Translations under genes and position numbers: made by a program
Notes under the pieces: model-generated
Told to the model about the DNA's origin: nothing
Database searches by the model: none
The model's input: the letters and a program-made list of their open reading frames with translations, nothing else
DNA from: Thiohalophilus sp046483665
GTDB taxonomy: Bacteria > Pseudomonadota > Gammaproteobacteria > UBA6429 > Thiohalophilaceae
Direction: 5' to 3'
Length of the DNA: 64,000 bases
Assembly (NCBI RefSeq): GCF_046483665.1
Contig: NZ_JAWOCR010000004.1
Location: forward strand, 51,982 to 115,981
In this document: one piece after another, positions 33,614 through 41,369 of the stretch
Position numbering within the stretch: the stretch's first letter is position 1
Layout: every line of letters begins with the position of its first letter

Positions 33614-34534
33614 TCATGTCTCGCTGATGCGATCGTAATAGCGCGCCCGGTACAGTAAGCGCGGCTGCGCCGGGTCGTCGTCGAAGCCGCTGCGACTGTG
33701 CAGTACATTGTTACAGACGATACCTTCCCCCGGGGCCAGGCGATAGCGAAAGATATACGGCGAATCGCTGGCCAGAAATTCCCGTAAACAGGCGACCGCC
33801 TCAAGGGTCAGGCTGTCGGCTTTCCACTCGATATTGCGCTGACGATGGGTATAGCGCATATGCAGCGCGCCGGTTGCCTCATCGATGGAGAACACCGGCC
33901 CGCTCACCGCCCCGCGAATCTCGACTCCCTGCTCCACATTGGGGGGAATGGTCATCGCATCGACCGCCATCAGAGCCGAGATATAGGCGGGATGGGTATC
34001 TCTCAAGTGGATGTAGGCTATTTCGTGATCCAGCAGTGCATTCTCGCCGCCGCTGGCGGCCGGGCGCACGCAATGCAGCAACATGGCCCGAATTATTTGA
34101 TCGCCCTTATTATAGTATCCGTCCGTGTGCCAGCTCAGCGGCAGGTTACTGTAGGGAATATAGCCCCGCTGGCGCCCCTCAGGGATGACCTGCAGCGCGG
34201 TAATGCTGTCTTCGTCGGCGCACAGGTTCCCGTCCAGTCGCTCGAGTCCCAGCTGTTGTCCCAGCGCCCGGATCGCCTGGCGCCCGGTCGCCGGATCGGC
34301 CTGATAGATCGCCATGTTGCAGCGCTGCACCTGCTCGCGCAGGCAAGCAATTTCATATTTGCTCAGATTAGCGGGATCGGCCAGCGGCACACGCAGTTGT
34401 GCGGCTCTGGCCGGATAGTCAGCCAGGCGCTGATCTCGCCAGCGCCGATAGGCGCGGTCATCAGTCAGATCATAGGCGGCAACCGCCGCGGCCCTGTTTT
34501 TTATCGGTACATTAATGATTTGCATTCTGGCCAT
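33614..34534 (-). CDS. TauD/TfdA-family 2-oxoglutarate dioxygenase (306 aa)
   Basis: The HxD motif is in LPLSWHTDGYYNKGDQIIRA (about residues 131-150) and the distal histidine is in GIVCNNVLHSRSGFDDDP with a following Arg in LLYRARYYDR. Length and layout match TauD/TfdA-like enzymes, some of which release sulfite from organosulfonates. The gene is divergent from dsrA and only 465 nt away, which invites a role in sulfur supply, but the substrate is not readable from the sequence. It may share regulation with dsrA. Confidence 0.88.
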   Translation of the reverse strand: MARMQIINVPIKNRAAAVAAYDLTDDRAYRRWRDQRLADYPARAAQLRVPLADPANLSKYEIACLREQVQRCNMAIYQADPATGRQAIRALGQQLGLERLDGNLCADEDSITALQVIPEGRQRGYIPYSNLPLSWHTDGYYNKGDQIIRAMLLHCVRPAASGGENALLDHEIAYIHLRDTHPAYISALMAVDAMTIPPNVEQGVEIRGAVSGPVFSIDEATGALHMRYTHRQRNIEWKADSLTLEAVACLREFLASDSPYIFRYRLAPGEGIVCNNVLHSRSGFDDDPAQPRLLYRARYYDRISET

Positions 34535-34820
34535 TCATCAGTAGAATACGCCCACATTTTACGGGGCATCCCCGACTCTTTTAGTCAGGAATTACATCCC
34601 GGCAATCCGGCGCCCCCTCTGCTATATATAGTGACACTTCATAAGCAAAATCAGGAGGTCGCGGCGCGGAGCATAAAACAGATTAGAGCATACCAGGGCA
34701 GACAGACGAATACCCAGCTGGTAATACGCCCGGACAGGTAAACGGCCGGTCGGCTCAGGGAGTGAATGGCCTTTGTGTACGGGATTGACGAGACCCCCTA
34801 CATGTAGTGGCCTGGTGGTA

Positions 34821-34836
34821 TACCCCATTGGGGATA
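34821..34836. promoter_or_regulatory. NarL-like 7-2-7 inverted heptamer upstream of dsrA
   Basis: TACCCCA-TT-GGGGATA. Read as NarL heptamers (TACYYMT) in tail-to-tail 7-2-7 spacing, the left arm matches 6 of 7 and the right arm (TATCCCC on the other strand) 5 of 7. It also lies within a longer palindrome, GGTATACCCC-ATT-GGGGATAACC (34817-34839). The site is centred about 48 bp upstream of the predicted start point, an activator-like position. The regulator suggested is the NarL-family protein encoded at 49542. Confidence 0.45.
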
Positions 34837-34841
34837 ACCCG

Positions 34842-34870
34842 GAGACACCAATTCACCCCATCAGTATGAT
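34842..34870 (+). promoter_or_regulatory. Predicted sigma70-type promoter of the dsr operon
   Basis: GAGACA (34842-34847) and TATGAT (34865-34870) are separated by 17 bp. The -10 is close to consensus and the -35 is weak (4 of 6), as expected for an activator-dependent promoter. Transcription would start near 34877, leaving a leader of about 120 nt before dsrA. Confidence 0.5.
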
Positions 34871-34881
34871 ACTCGTCACAA

Positions 34882-34946
34882 AAGTTGCGGCATAGACTTC
34901 GGGCAACTTGAAAAAGATGTGTTTAATCCCACGGCTTGGTGGGGTT
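34882..34946 (+). ncRNA. Two hairpins in the dsrA leader
   Basis: Hairpin 1 pairs AAGTTGC (34882-34888) with GCAACTT (34903-34909), a 7-bp stem with a 14-nt loop. Hairpin 2 pairs AATCCCA (34925-34931) with TGGGGTT (34940-34946), 7 bp including one G-U, with an 8-nt loop. Neither is followed by a T-run. They may stabilise the transcript or bind a regulator; the known post-transcriptional role of DsrR in A. vinosum makes this leader of interest. Confidence 0.4.
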
Positions 34947-34999
34947 TAGAAGGTAAAACGTTAAACGGCTTATTTGGGTAACCCCTTAAGGAGAACACC

Positions 35000-36259
35000 A
35001 TGGCTGCAAAGAAACTGTATGACACTCCGATGCTGGATGAGCTGGAAAAAGGCCCCTGGCCCAGCTTTATTTCCGGCTTTAAGCGTCTGCGCGACGACCA
35101 TCCCGACGAACGAATCAATGAAATGGCCAGTTCCCTGCTGGGGCAGCTGGAGCACTCTTACGAAACCCGCAAGGGTTACTGGAAAGGCGGCACCGTTTCC
35201 GTCTTCGGTTATGGCGGCGGTATCATTCCGCGCTTCTCCGAAGTTGGCGACGCCTTCCCCGCTTCTCGCGAATTCCACACCCTGCGCGTTCAGCCGCCGT
35301 CAGGTAACTACTACACCACCGACATGCTGAACCAGCTCGGCGACAGCTGGGAAAAACACGGTTCAGGCCTGGTCACCTTCCACGGTCAGACCGGTAACAT
35401 CATGTTCATCGGTACCAACACGGCCGGTACCCAGCACTTCTTCGATGAGATTAACGAATACGGCTGGGACCTCGGCGGTGCCGGTCCGTGCGTGCGTACT
35501 GCCATGTCCTGCGTGGGTTCCGCCCGTTGCGAACAGTCCTGCGCCAATGAGCACGGCATTCAACGCTGGCTGGTTAACAACTTCACCGACGACGTACATC
35601 GCCCGGCCCTGCCCTACAAGTTCAAGTTCAAGGTCTCTGGCTGCCCGAACGACTGCGTTAACGCCATCGAACGTGCTGACTTCGCCGTCATCGGTACCTG
35701 GCGCGACGACATGAAAGTCGATCAGGAAGAAGTCAAAAATTTCGTCAAGGCCAAGGGTCGTGAATACGTTATCGACAACGTTGTTACCCGTTGCCCGACC
35801 CAGGCACTGAGCCTGAAAGACGACGACACGCTGGAAGTGGACAACCACAACTGCGTACGCTGCATGCACTGCCTGAACGTTATGAACAAGGCACTGTCTC
35901 CCGGCGACGACCGTGGTATCACCCTGCTGATCGGTGGTAAGCGTACTCTGAAGATCGGTGACCTCATGGGTACCGTTATCGTTCCGTTCATGAAGCTGGA
36001 AACCGAAGAAGACTACGAACGCCTGGTGGAAATCGCCGAGGAAACCATTGACTTCTTCGCTGAAAACGCTCTTGAGCATGAACGTACCGGTGAAATGATC
36101 GAACGCATCGGTCTGGTGAACTTCCTGGAAGGCGTCGGCATCGACGTTGATCCACACATGGTTAACAACCCGCGTCAGTCTTCTTATGTGCGGACTGATG
36201 GTTGGGACGAGGAAGCCGAAAAATGGTTTGCCCGCAAAGCTGAAGAAGCTTCCGCGTAA
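35000..36259 (+). CDS. dsrA: Dissimilatory (reverse) sulfite reductase alpha subunit (419 aa)
   Basis: Catalytic subunit of cytoplasmic rDsr, which oxidises DsrC-bound sulfane sulfur to sulfite. Siroheme/[4Fe-4S] ligands are in CVRTAMSCVGSARCEQSC (about residues 164-181) and CPNDCVNAIERADF. An inserted ferredoxin domain carries CPTQALSL and CVRCMHCLNVMNKAL. An ideal AAGGAGA ribosome binding site precedes the ATG. The sequence looks like the oxidative bacterial type, as the accompanying dsrEFH and dsrL confirm. Codon choice is biased towards C-ending codons, suggesting high expression. Confidence 0.98.
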   Translation: MAAKKLYDTPMLDELEKGPWPSFISGFKRLRDDHPDERINEMASSLLGQLEHSYETRKGYWKGGTVSVFGYGGGIIPRFSEVGDAFPASREFHTLRVQPPSGNYYTTDMLNQLGDSWEKHGSGLVTFHGQTGNIMFIGTNTAGTQHFFDEINEYGWDLGGAGPCVRTAMSCVGSARCEQSCANEHGIQRWLVNNFTDDVHRPALPYKFKFKVSGCPNDCVNAIERADFAVIGTWRDDMKVDQEEVKNFVKAKGREYVIDNVVTRCPTQALSLKDDDTLEVDNHNCVRCMHCLNVMNKALSPGDDRGITLLIGGKRTLKIGDLMGTVIVPFMKLETEEDYERLVEIAEETIDFFAENALEHERTGEMIERIGLVNFLEGVGIDVDPHMVNNPRQSSYVRTDGWDEEAEKWFARKAEEASA

Positions 36260-36305
36260 CCATCAAGGTTGACAGATTAAAGATTAACTCAATCAGGAGA
36301 TAATG

Positions 36306-37382
36306 ATGTCATTTGAAGATATGCGTCAGCCTATTGAATCTGGTTGTCCTGACGGCTTCCAGTACATGCATCCGGTGATGCGCAAGAACTTCGGCCTGTG
36401 GAAATTCCACGAACATCCGAAACCGGGTGTTCTGCGCCATGTCGCTCACAGCGGCGACGAAATCTGGACCGTCAAGGCCGGTACCCAGCGTATTCTTGAT
36501 ATTTACTCGCTGCGCAAGCTGACTGAAATCGGCGAAAAGTATGGCGACGGTTATGTCCGTTTCACCATCCGCAGTAATATCGAATACATGGTTTCCGATG
36601 CGGCCAAGGTTGATCCGTTGATCACCGCCCTGACCGACGCCGGCTTCGTTGTTGGCGGTACCGGTAACTCGGTTGCGATGATCTCGCATACCCAGGGCTG
36701 GCTGCACTGCGATATCCCGGGCACCGACGCCTCTGGTGTTGTAAAAGCCATGATGGATGAGCTCATCGAAGAGTTCAAAAACTGCAACATGCCCAACCGT
36801 GTGCATATCACCACTTCCTGCTGCCAGATCAACTGTGGTGGTCAGGGTGATATCGCCATCAACGTTCAGCACACCAAGCCGCCGCGCATCAACCATGATC
36901 TGGTTGCCAACGTGTGTGAGCGTCCCTCGGTTGTAGCCCGTTGCCCGGTTGCCGCGATTCGTCCTGCCATGGTTAACGGCAAGGCTTCTTTGGAAGTCGA
37001 CGAGAAGAAGTGCATCTGCTGTGGTGCCTGCTTCCCGCCCTGCCCGCCCATGCAGATCAACGATCCGGAACACACCAAGCTGGCTATCTGGGTGGGTGGT
37101 AACCACTCCAATGCCCGTAGCAAGCCGAGCTTCCAGAAGCTGGTTGCTTCCGGTATTCCGAACAATCCGCCGCGTTGGCCTGAAGCAACAGCTATCGTCA
37201 AGCGCATTCTCAAGGAATACAAGGAAGGTGCAAAAGACTGGGAGCGTATCAACGACTGGATCGACCGTATCGGTTGGCCGCGTTTCTTCGAAGTCACCGG
37301 TCTGCCGTTCACCAAGTACCACATCGATAACTGGCGTGGTGCCCGTAACAGTCTGAACGCTTCAACCCACATCCGCTTCTAA
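36306..37382 (+). CDS. dsrB: Dissimilatory (reverse) sulfite reductase beta subunit (358 aa)
   Basis: Second rDsr subunit; its siroheme is the catalytically active one in the alpha2beta2 enzyme. Ligands are visible in TTSCCQINCGGQGDIAI (about residues 161-177), and a ferredoxin domain with CICCGACFPPCPPMQ (about 236-250). ATG 36306 is chosen over the adjacent ATG 36303 because it leaves 5 nt from AGGAGA. It follows dsrA by 46 nt. Confidence 0.97.
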   Translation: MSFEDMRQPIESGCPDGFQYMHPVMRKNFGLWKFHEHPKPGVLRHVAHSGDEIWTVKAGTQRILDIYSLRKLTEIGEKYGDGYVRFTIRSNIEYMVSDAAKVDPLITALTDAGFVVGGTGNSVAMISHTQGWLHCDIPGTDASGVVKAMMDELIEEFKNCNMPNRVHITTSCCQINCGGQGDIAINVQHTKPPRINHDLVANVCERPSVVARCPVAAIRPAMVNGKASLEVDEKKCICCGACFPPCPPMQINDPEHTKLAIWVGGNHSNARSKPSFQKLVASGIPNNPPRWPEATAIVKRILKEYKEGAKDWERINDWIDRIGWPRFFEVTGLPFTKYHIDNWRGARNSLNASTHIRF

Positions 37383-37402
37383 ACCAAGGGGACGTTAATC
37401 AG

Positions 37403-37795
37403 ATGAAGTATGTTATTCAGGTTAACGAAGGCCCTTACAATCATGAAGCTTCCACTTCGGCCCTGAATTTTGTCAGGGCCGCGCTGGATGCGGGTCATGA
37501 GGTCTTTCGTGTATTTTTCTACCATGATGGCGTAAATAACGGTACGCGTTACACCACTCCACCCCAGGATGATCTGAACATCGTGAACACCTGGTCTGAA
37601 CTGGCCAGCAAACATGAGCTGGATCTGGTGGTTTGTGTCGCAGCTGCTCAACGCCGCGGTATTGTTGATGAAGGCGAACAGAGTCGAAACGGCAAGGATG
37701 GCAATAACATTGCCCCCGGGTTCCGTATCTCTGGTCTGGGACAGCTGATTGAAGGTTGTGTCCAGGCGGATCGTCTCATAGTATTTGGCGACTGA
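37403..37795 (+). CDS. dsrE: Sulfur carrier DsrE (130 aa)
   Basis: TusD homologue and active subunit of the DsrE2F2H2 sulfurtransferase. The persulfide-forming Cys78, the essential residue in A. vinosum, is present in LDLVVCVAAAQRRGI at exactly position 78. It receives sulfur from TusA/rhodanese-type carriers and passes it to DsrC. dsrEFH marks the oxidative direction of the pathway. Confidence 0.96.
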   Translation: MKYVIQVNEGPYNHEASTSALNFVRAALDAGHEVFRVFFYHDGVNNGTRYTTPPQDDLNIVNTWSELASKHELDLVVCVAAAQRRGIVDEGEQSRNGKDGNNIAPGFRISGLGQLIEGCVQADRLIVFGD

Positions 37796-37808
37796 TTAGG
37801 GGTGTCTC

Positions 37809-38216
37809 ATGTCTGATATTAAGAATTTTTTATATCTGAACCGCCGGGCGCCCTACGGTACGGTCTATGCCTGGGAATCCCTGGAAGTCGTACTGATTGG
37901 TGCCGCATTTGAACAGGACGTCTCGCTGGCATTTGTTGATGATGGTGTCTACCAGATCATGAAAGGCCAGGATACCGCCGAACTCGGCATCAAGAATTTC
38001 TCGCCGACCTACTCGGCCCTGGGCGATTATGACGTTCAGAAGATTTATGTCGAAAAAGAGTCGCTCGATGCACGCGGTCTGAGCGTCGAGGATCTCCTCG
38101 ATCTGAAATACGAAGACGAAGATGACGACTGGGCTGAAAAAGATTCCATCAAGGTGGTTTCTGCCGAAGAACTCGCCAAACTGATGGATGAGTCTGACGT
38201 CGTATTGAGCTTCTAA
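37809..38216 (+). CDS. dsrF: Sulfur relay protein DsrF (135 aa)
   Basis: TusC homologue, with the DsrE-fold core in FLYLNRRAPYGTVYAWESLE and VSLAFVDDGVYQIMKGQDT. It contains no cysteine, as expected for a structural subunit. It starts 13 nt after dsrE. The acidic segment EDEDDDWAEKD near residue 105 is a noticeable insertion-like stretch. Confidence 0.95.
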   Translation: MSDIKNFLYLNRRAPYGTVYAWESLEVVLIGAAFEQDVSLAFVDDGVYQIMKGQDTAELGIKNFSPTYSALGDYDVQKIYVEKESLDARGLSVEDLLDLKYEDEDDDWAEKDSIKVVSAEELAKLMDESDVVLSF

Positions 38217-38234
38217 GTATAGGGTGAGAAAACA

Positions 38235-38543
38235 ATGCCGATTTTACACACTGTAAATAAATCGCCTTTTGAGCGTAACTCCCTCGATAGCGCCATTAGT
38301 CACGCTCTCAAAGGCAGCTCCGTCATGCTGTATGAAGACGGGGTTTATGGTGCGATGAAGGGCTCAGCGTCTGCTGATAAAGTATCAGGAATCATGAACG
38401 ATGTTTCTTTCTATGTTCTGGGTCCTGATCTGAAAGCCCGTGGCATCGACGAAAGCAAGCTGATCGACGGCGTCAAGGTCGTTGATTACAGCGGTTTCGT
38501 TCAGTTGACTGTCGATAACGACAAAGTCAGCGCATGGACTTAA
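38235..38543 (+). CDS. dsrH: Sulfur relay protein DsrH lacking the usual cysteine (102 aa)
   Basis: TusB homologue, beginning MPILHTVNKSPFERNSLDSA and containing VLGPDLKARGIDESKLIDGV. In characterised DsrH proteins a cysteine at position 20 is conserved; here residue 20 is alanine and the protein contains no cysteine at all. DsrE Cys78 is the essential transfer residue, so the complex can still function. It starts 18 nt after dsrF. Confidence 0.95.
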   Translation: MPILHTVNKSPFERNSLDSAISHALKGSSVMLYEDGVYGAMKGSASADKVSGIMNDVSFYVLGPDLKARGIDESKLIDGVKVVDYSGFVQLTVDNDKVSAWT

Positions 38544-38584
38544 TGAGTAAATCCACACACAGTATCTTACTGAGGAGATAAACG

Positions 38585-38920
38585 ATGGGTACTATCAACG
38601 TAGGTGGCAAAGAGCTGGAAGTCGACGAAGAAGGATATCTGTCAGACCTGTCAGAATGGACTCCGGAAGTTGCCGAATATATGGCCAAAGACGAAGGTCA
38701 GGAGCTGACCGAAAGTCACTGGGAAGTTATCAACTTCCTGCGCGAGTACTATGAAGAGTATCAGATCGCACCGGCTGTTCGTGTACTGACCAAAGCTATC
38801 GGCAAAAAGCTGGGCAAGGAAAAAGGTAACAGCAAGTACCTGTACGAACTGTTCCCGTATGGCCCTGGCAAGCAGGCATGTAAATATGCCGGTCTGCCCA
38901 AGCCGACTGGCTGCGTCTAA
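38585..38920 (+). CDS. dsrC: Sulfur carrier DsrC (111 aa)
   Basis: Central sulfur-carrying protein. It accepts sulfur from DsrEFH, is the substrate of DsrAB and a partner of DsrMKJOP. The flexible C-terminal arm KQACKYAGLPKPTGCV holds both redox cysteines, Cys99 and Cys110. A strong AGGAGA ribosome binding site is 5 nt upstream. A compact hairpin follows, separating it from dsrM, which fits the usual high abundance of dsrC transcript. The cysteine-less paralogue is at 32021. Confidence 0.98.
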   Translation: MGTINVGGKELEVDEEGYLSDLSEWTPEVAEYMAKDEGQELTESHWEVINFLREYYEEYQIAPAVRVLTKAIGKKLGKEKGNSKYLYELFPYGPGKQACKYAGLPKPTGCV

Positions 38921-38941
38921 ACACCTGACGCTGCGGAATTT

Positions 38942-38962
38942 GAGGGGAGTCTGACTCCCCTC
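38942..38962 (+). terminator. Hairpin between dsrC and dsrM
   Basis: GAGGGGAGTC-T-GACTCCCCTC is a perfect 10-bp inverted repeat (effective stem 8-9 bp), 22 nt after the dsrC stop. Only a weak T-rich tail (CTTTCC) follows, so it is more likely an attenuator or 3'-end stabiliser of the dsrABEFHC part than a full terminator. Confidence 0.6.
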
Positions 38963-39025
38963 CTTTCCACTCAAATATGATCTGATTCGATAATTACAAC
39001 GAGTTAACGTAGAGGGAACAGTAGC

Positions 39026-39754
39026 ATGTCGGCGCTGTCCGTGACTTACGCAATATTATTTTATGCGGCTACCCTGCTGCTGGTCGTTGGTTTGGTGCGC
39101 AAGATTACCTTGTATGCACGTACGCCGGCACCATTAAAGATTCCCACGACACCGGCCCCTGTGAGTCGTTCCGGTGTTGTATTGAGAATGGTACGCGAAG
39201 TTGTACTGTTCACCAGCCTGTTCAAGGCAACCAAGTGGACCTGGCTGTTTGGCTGGTTGTTCCATCTGGGCCTGTTACTCGTATTGCTGCGACATCTGCG
39301 TTATTTTCAGGCGGATACCTGGTTCTGGGTTGATCTGATTCAACCGTTTGGTAAATACGCTTCTTTTGCCATGGTCATTGGCCTGCTCGGCCTGTTTGCC
39401 CGGCGGATTTTCGTGGATCGGGTGCGTTACATTTCCGCGCCCTCCGATTATCTGATGCTGTTACTGCTGATTGCCATTGGCGTCAGCGGCATGATGATGA
39501 CCTTTGTCGCGCATACCGACATTGTCATGGTTAAAGCCTTTTTCCTTGGCCTGTTGCGTTTCACGATTGAACCACTGCCAGGTGACGCTTTTTTACTGGT
39601 TCATCTGACTCTGGTTGTCCTGCTGATGATTATCTTCCCTATCAGCAAGCTGCTACACGCGCCGGGTGTGTTCTTCAGCCCGAGCCGTAACCAGGTCGAC
39701 AACCCGCGGGAAAAACGCCATCTGGCGCCGTGGGCTGCTGAACTCGAAAAATAA
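39026..39754 (+). CDS. dsrM: DsrM, NarI-like cytochrome b subunit (242 aa)
   Basis: Membrane quinone-reactive subunit of the DsrMKJOP complex. Five to six transmembrane helices include TYAILFYAATLLLVVGLV and LFGWLFHLGLLLVLLRHLRY, with histidine pairs suited to two haem b. A further helix region is DYLMLLLLIAIGVSGMMM. The gene starts after the dsrC hairpin, with GAGGGAA upstream of the ATG. Confidence 0.95.
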   Translation: MSALSVTYAILFYAATLLLVVGLVRKITLYARTPAPLKIPTTPAPVSRSGVVLRMVREVVLFTSLFKATKWTWLFGWLFHLGLLLVLLRHLRYFQADTWFWVDLIQPFGKYASFAMVIGLLGLFARRIFVDRVRYISAPSDYLMLLLLIAIGVSGMMMTFVAHTDIVMVKAFFLGLLRFTIEPLPGDAFLLVHLTLVVLLMIIFPISKLLHAPGVFFSPSRNQVDNPREKRHLAPWAAELEK

Positions 39755-39787
39755 AATACACAGGAAAGTCGCTAGAGGATTACTGAC

Positions 39788-41320
39788 GTGGCAGACTTCG
39801 ATACACCGGAATTGCACGAATACCCGATCATCCCGAAATTGAAAGAAGGGGTGATGGAGCACAGCAAACCCTATGTGGCCAAACCTCAGTTTCAGGAAGC
39901 CCTGGGTTTCCCTGGCGAGCTGGTCGACAACTGGGAAGAAAAGGCGCTGGAAAAACTCGATGATCTGCGCGGTCGATACCGCTCGTTGCAGGTTTATCTG
40001 GATTCCTGCGTCAAGTGCGGCGCCTGTACCGACAAGTGCCACTATTATCTGGGCACCACCGATCCCAAGAACATGCCGGTAGCGCGCCAGGACCTGCTGC
40101 GCCAGGTCTACCGTCGCTATCGCACTTTTGCCGGGAAATATTTCCCCAGGCTGGTCGGTGCGAAAGACCTGACCAGGGACGTTCTCGACGACTGGTACAG
40201 CTACTTTCATCAGTGTTCCCAGTGCCGACGCTGTTCCGTGTTTTGCCCCTACGGTATCGATACTGCCGAAATCTCCATGGCTGCCCGCGAAATCATGGAC
40301 TCCATTGGCGTTGGACAGAAATACTGTAACGAAATCATCGGCAAGGCCGGCACCATCGGTAACAACCTGGGCCTGCCCGAGCCGGCCCTGGCCGATACCC
40401 TGGAAGGTCTTGAGGAAGAAGTCGAGGAAGATACCGGTGTGCCGGTCAAGTTCCCGCTGGATCAAAAAGGCGCGGAAATTCTGCTGGTCACTCCGTCCGC
40501 CGACTTCTTCGCCGAACCCCATGTCGATGGCCTGATTGGCTACGCCAAGGTCTTCCACGAAGCCGGGGTCAGCTGGACCCTGAGTTCTTACGCTTCCGAG
40601 GCGGCCAACTTCGGCATGTTCATTGGCAGTTACGAAAACATGCGAGATCTGTCCCTGCGGGTTCGCAAAGCCGCCGAGGATCTGGGGGTCAAGCGTATCG
40701 TATTCGGTGAATGCGGCCATGCCTGGCGCGTTGCCTACAGCTTCCTGAATACCCTGGCCGGCCCATTCGACTTCCTGGATCCCAATTATCCGGTACCGCA
40801 GCATATCTGCGAGTTTACTTATGATCTGATCCAGAAGAACAAGCTCAAATTCGACAAGTCCGAAAACGATCACATGACGCTCACCTTCCACGATTCCTGT
40901 AACGTGGCACGTGCCTCGCGTATGGGAGACAAGCCCGGTGGGCAGTTCGATATTCCCCGCGCGATCATTCGGGCAGTCTGTAACAACTATGTCGACATGC
41001 CCGCTGACTACATCAAGGAAGCCACGTTCTGCTGTGGCGGCGGTGGCGGTCTGTTAACCGACGATCTCATGGAGTTGCGCGTCAAAGGCGCCCAGCCCCG
41101 CATGGAAGCTTACAAACGCGTCGTGGATGAAAACGGCGTAACCAACGTGGCGGCGATCTGCGCGATTTGCAAGAGCCAGTTTACCAAGGTCTTACCCTAC
41201 TACGGGTTCGGTATGACTGACATTGTCAGCGTCCATCAGCTGGTCAGCGAGGCAATCATTTTAAGTGATGCCCCGGGTGACGAAGAAGATGAAGCAACTG
41301 AAACTGAATCAGAAGCTTAA
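39788..41320 (+). CDS. dsrK: DsrK, HdrD-like iron-sulfur subunit (510 aa)
   Basis: Cytoplasmic catalytic subunit that reacts with DsrC. Two [4Fe-4S] ferredoxin motifs are CVKCGACTDKCHYYLG (about residues 77-92) and CSQCRRCSVFCPYG (about 145-158). CCG-type domains carry HDSCNVARASRMG and FCCGGGGGLLTDD, the cubane cluster for disulfide or trisulfide chemistry. GTG start with AGAGGAT upstream. The acidic C-terminal tail (GDEEDEATETESEA) is unusual in length. Confidence 0.96.
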   Translation: MADFDTPELHEYPIIPKLKEGVMEHSKPYVAKPQFQEALGFPGELVDNWEEKALEKLDDLRGRYRSLQVYLDSCVKCGACTDKCHYYLGTTDPKNMPVARQDLLRQVYRRYRTFAGKYFPRLVGAKDLTRDVLDDWYSYFHQCSQCRRCSVFCPYGIDTAEISMAAREIMDSIGVGQKYCNEIIGKAGTIGNNLGLPEPALADTLEGLEEEVEEDTGVPVKFPLDQKGAEILLVTPSADFFAEPHVDGLIGYAKVFHEAGVSWTLSSYASEAANFGMFIGSYENMRDLSLRVRKAAEDLGVKRIVFGECGHAWRVAYSFLNTLAGPFDFLDPNYPVPQHICEFTYDLIQKNKLKFDKSENDHMTLTFHDSCNVARASRMGDKPGGQFDIPRAIIRAVCNNYVDMPADYIKEATFCCGGGGGLLTDDLMELRVKGAQPRMEAYKRVVDENGVTNVAAICAICKSQFTKVLPYYGFGMTDIVSVHQLVSEAIILSDAPGDEEDEATETESEA

Positions 41321-41369
41321 AACTTTTACGATTTGACGGTATTAACCGACATCGCATAGGAGAACAGGC

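Larger units (their letters stand above)
34535..34999. promoter_or_regulatory. Divergent dsrA / TauD-like control region
   Basis: A 465-bp gene-free region. It holds the NarL-like inverted heptamer, the predicted dsrA promoter and a leader with two hairpins, listed separately. The distal part (34535-34800) has no recognisable element apart from a TTGACG at 34785-34790 without a matched -10. The main dispersed repeat families are absent, which is unusual for a spacer of this size in the window and consistent with selection on regulation. Confidence 0.6.

Noticed and set aside
19436..34534. Genomic island or prophage between mrp and dsr
   Set aside because: No integrase, phage structural gene or transposase, and composition resembles the flanks; the small genes look like resident accessory genes.
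34785..34824. TTGACG as -35 of the dsrA promoter
   Set aside because: The next TATA-like sequence is about 28 bp away, too far for sigma70; the GAGACA-17-TATGAT pair fits better.
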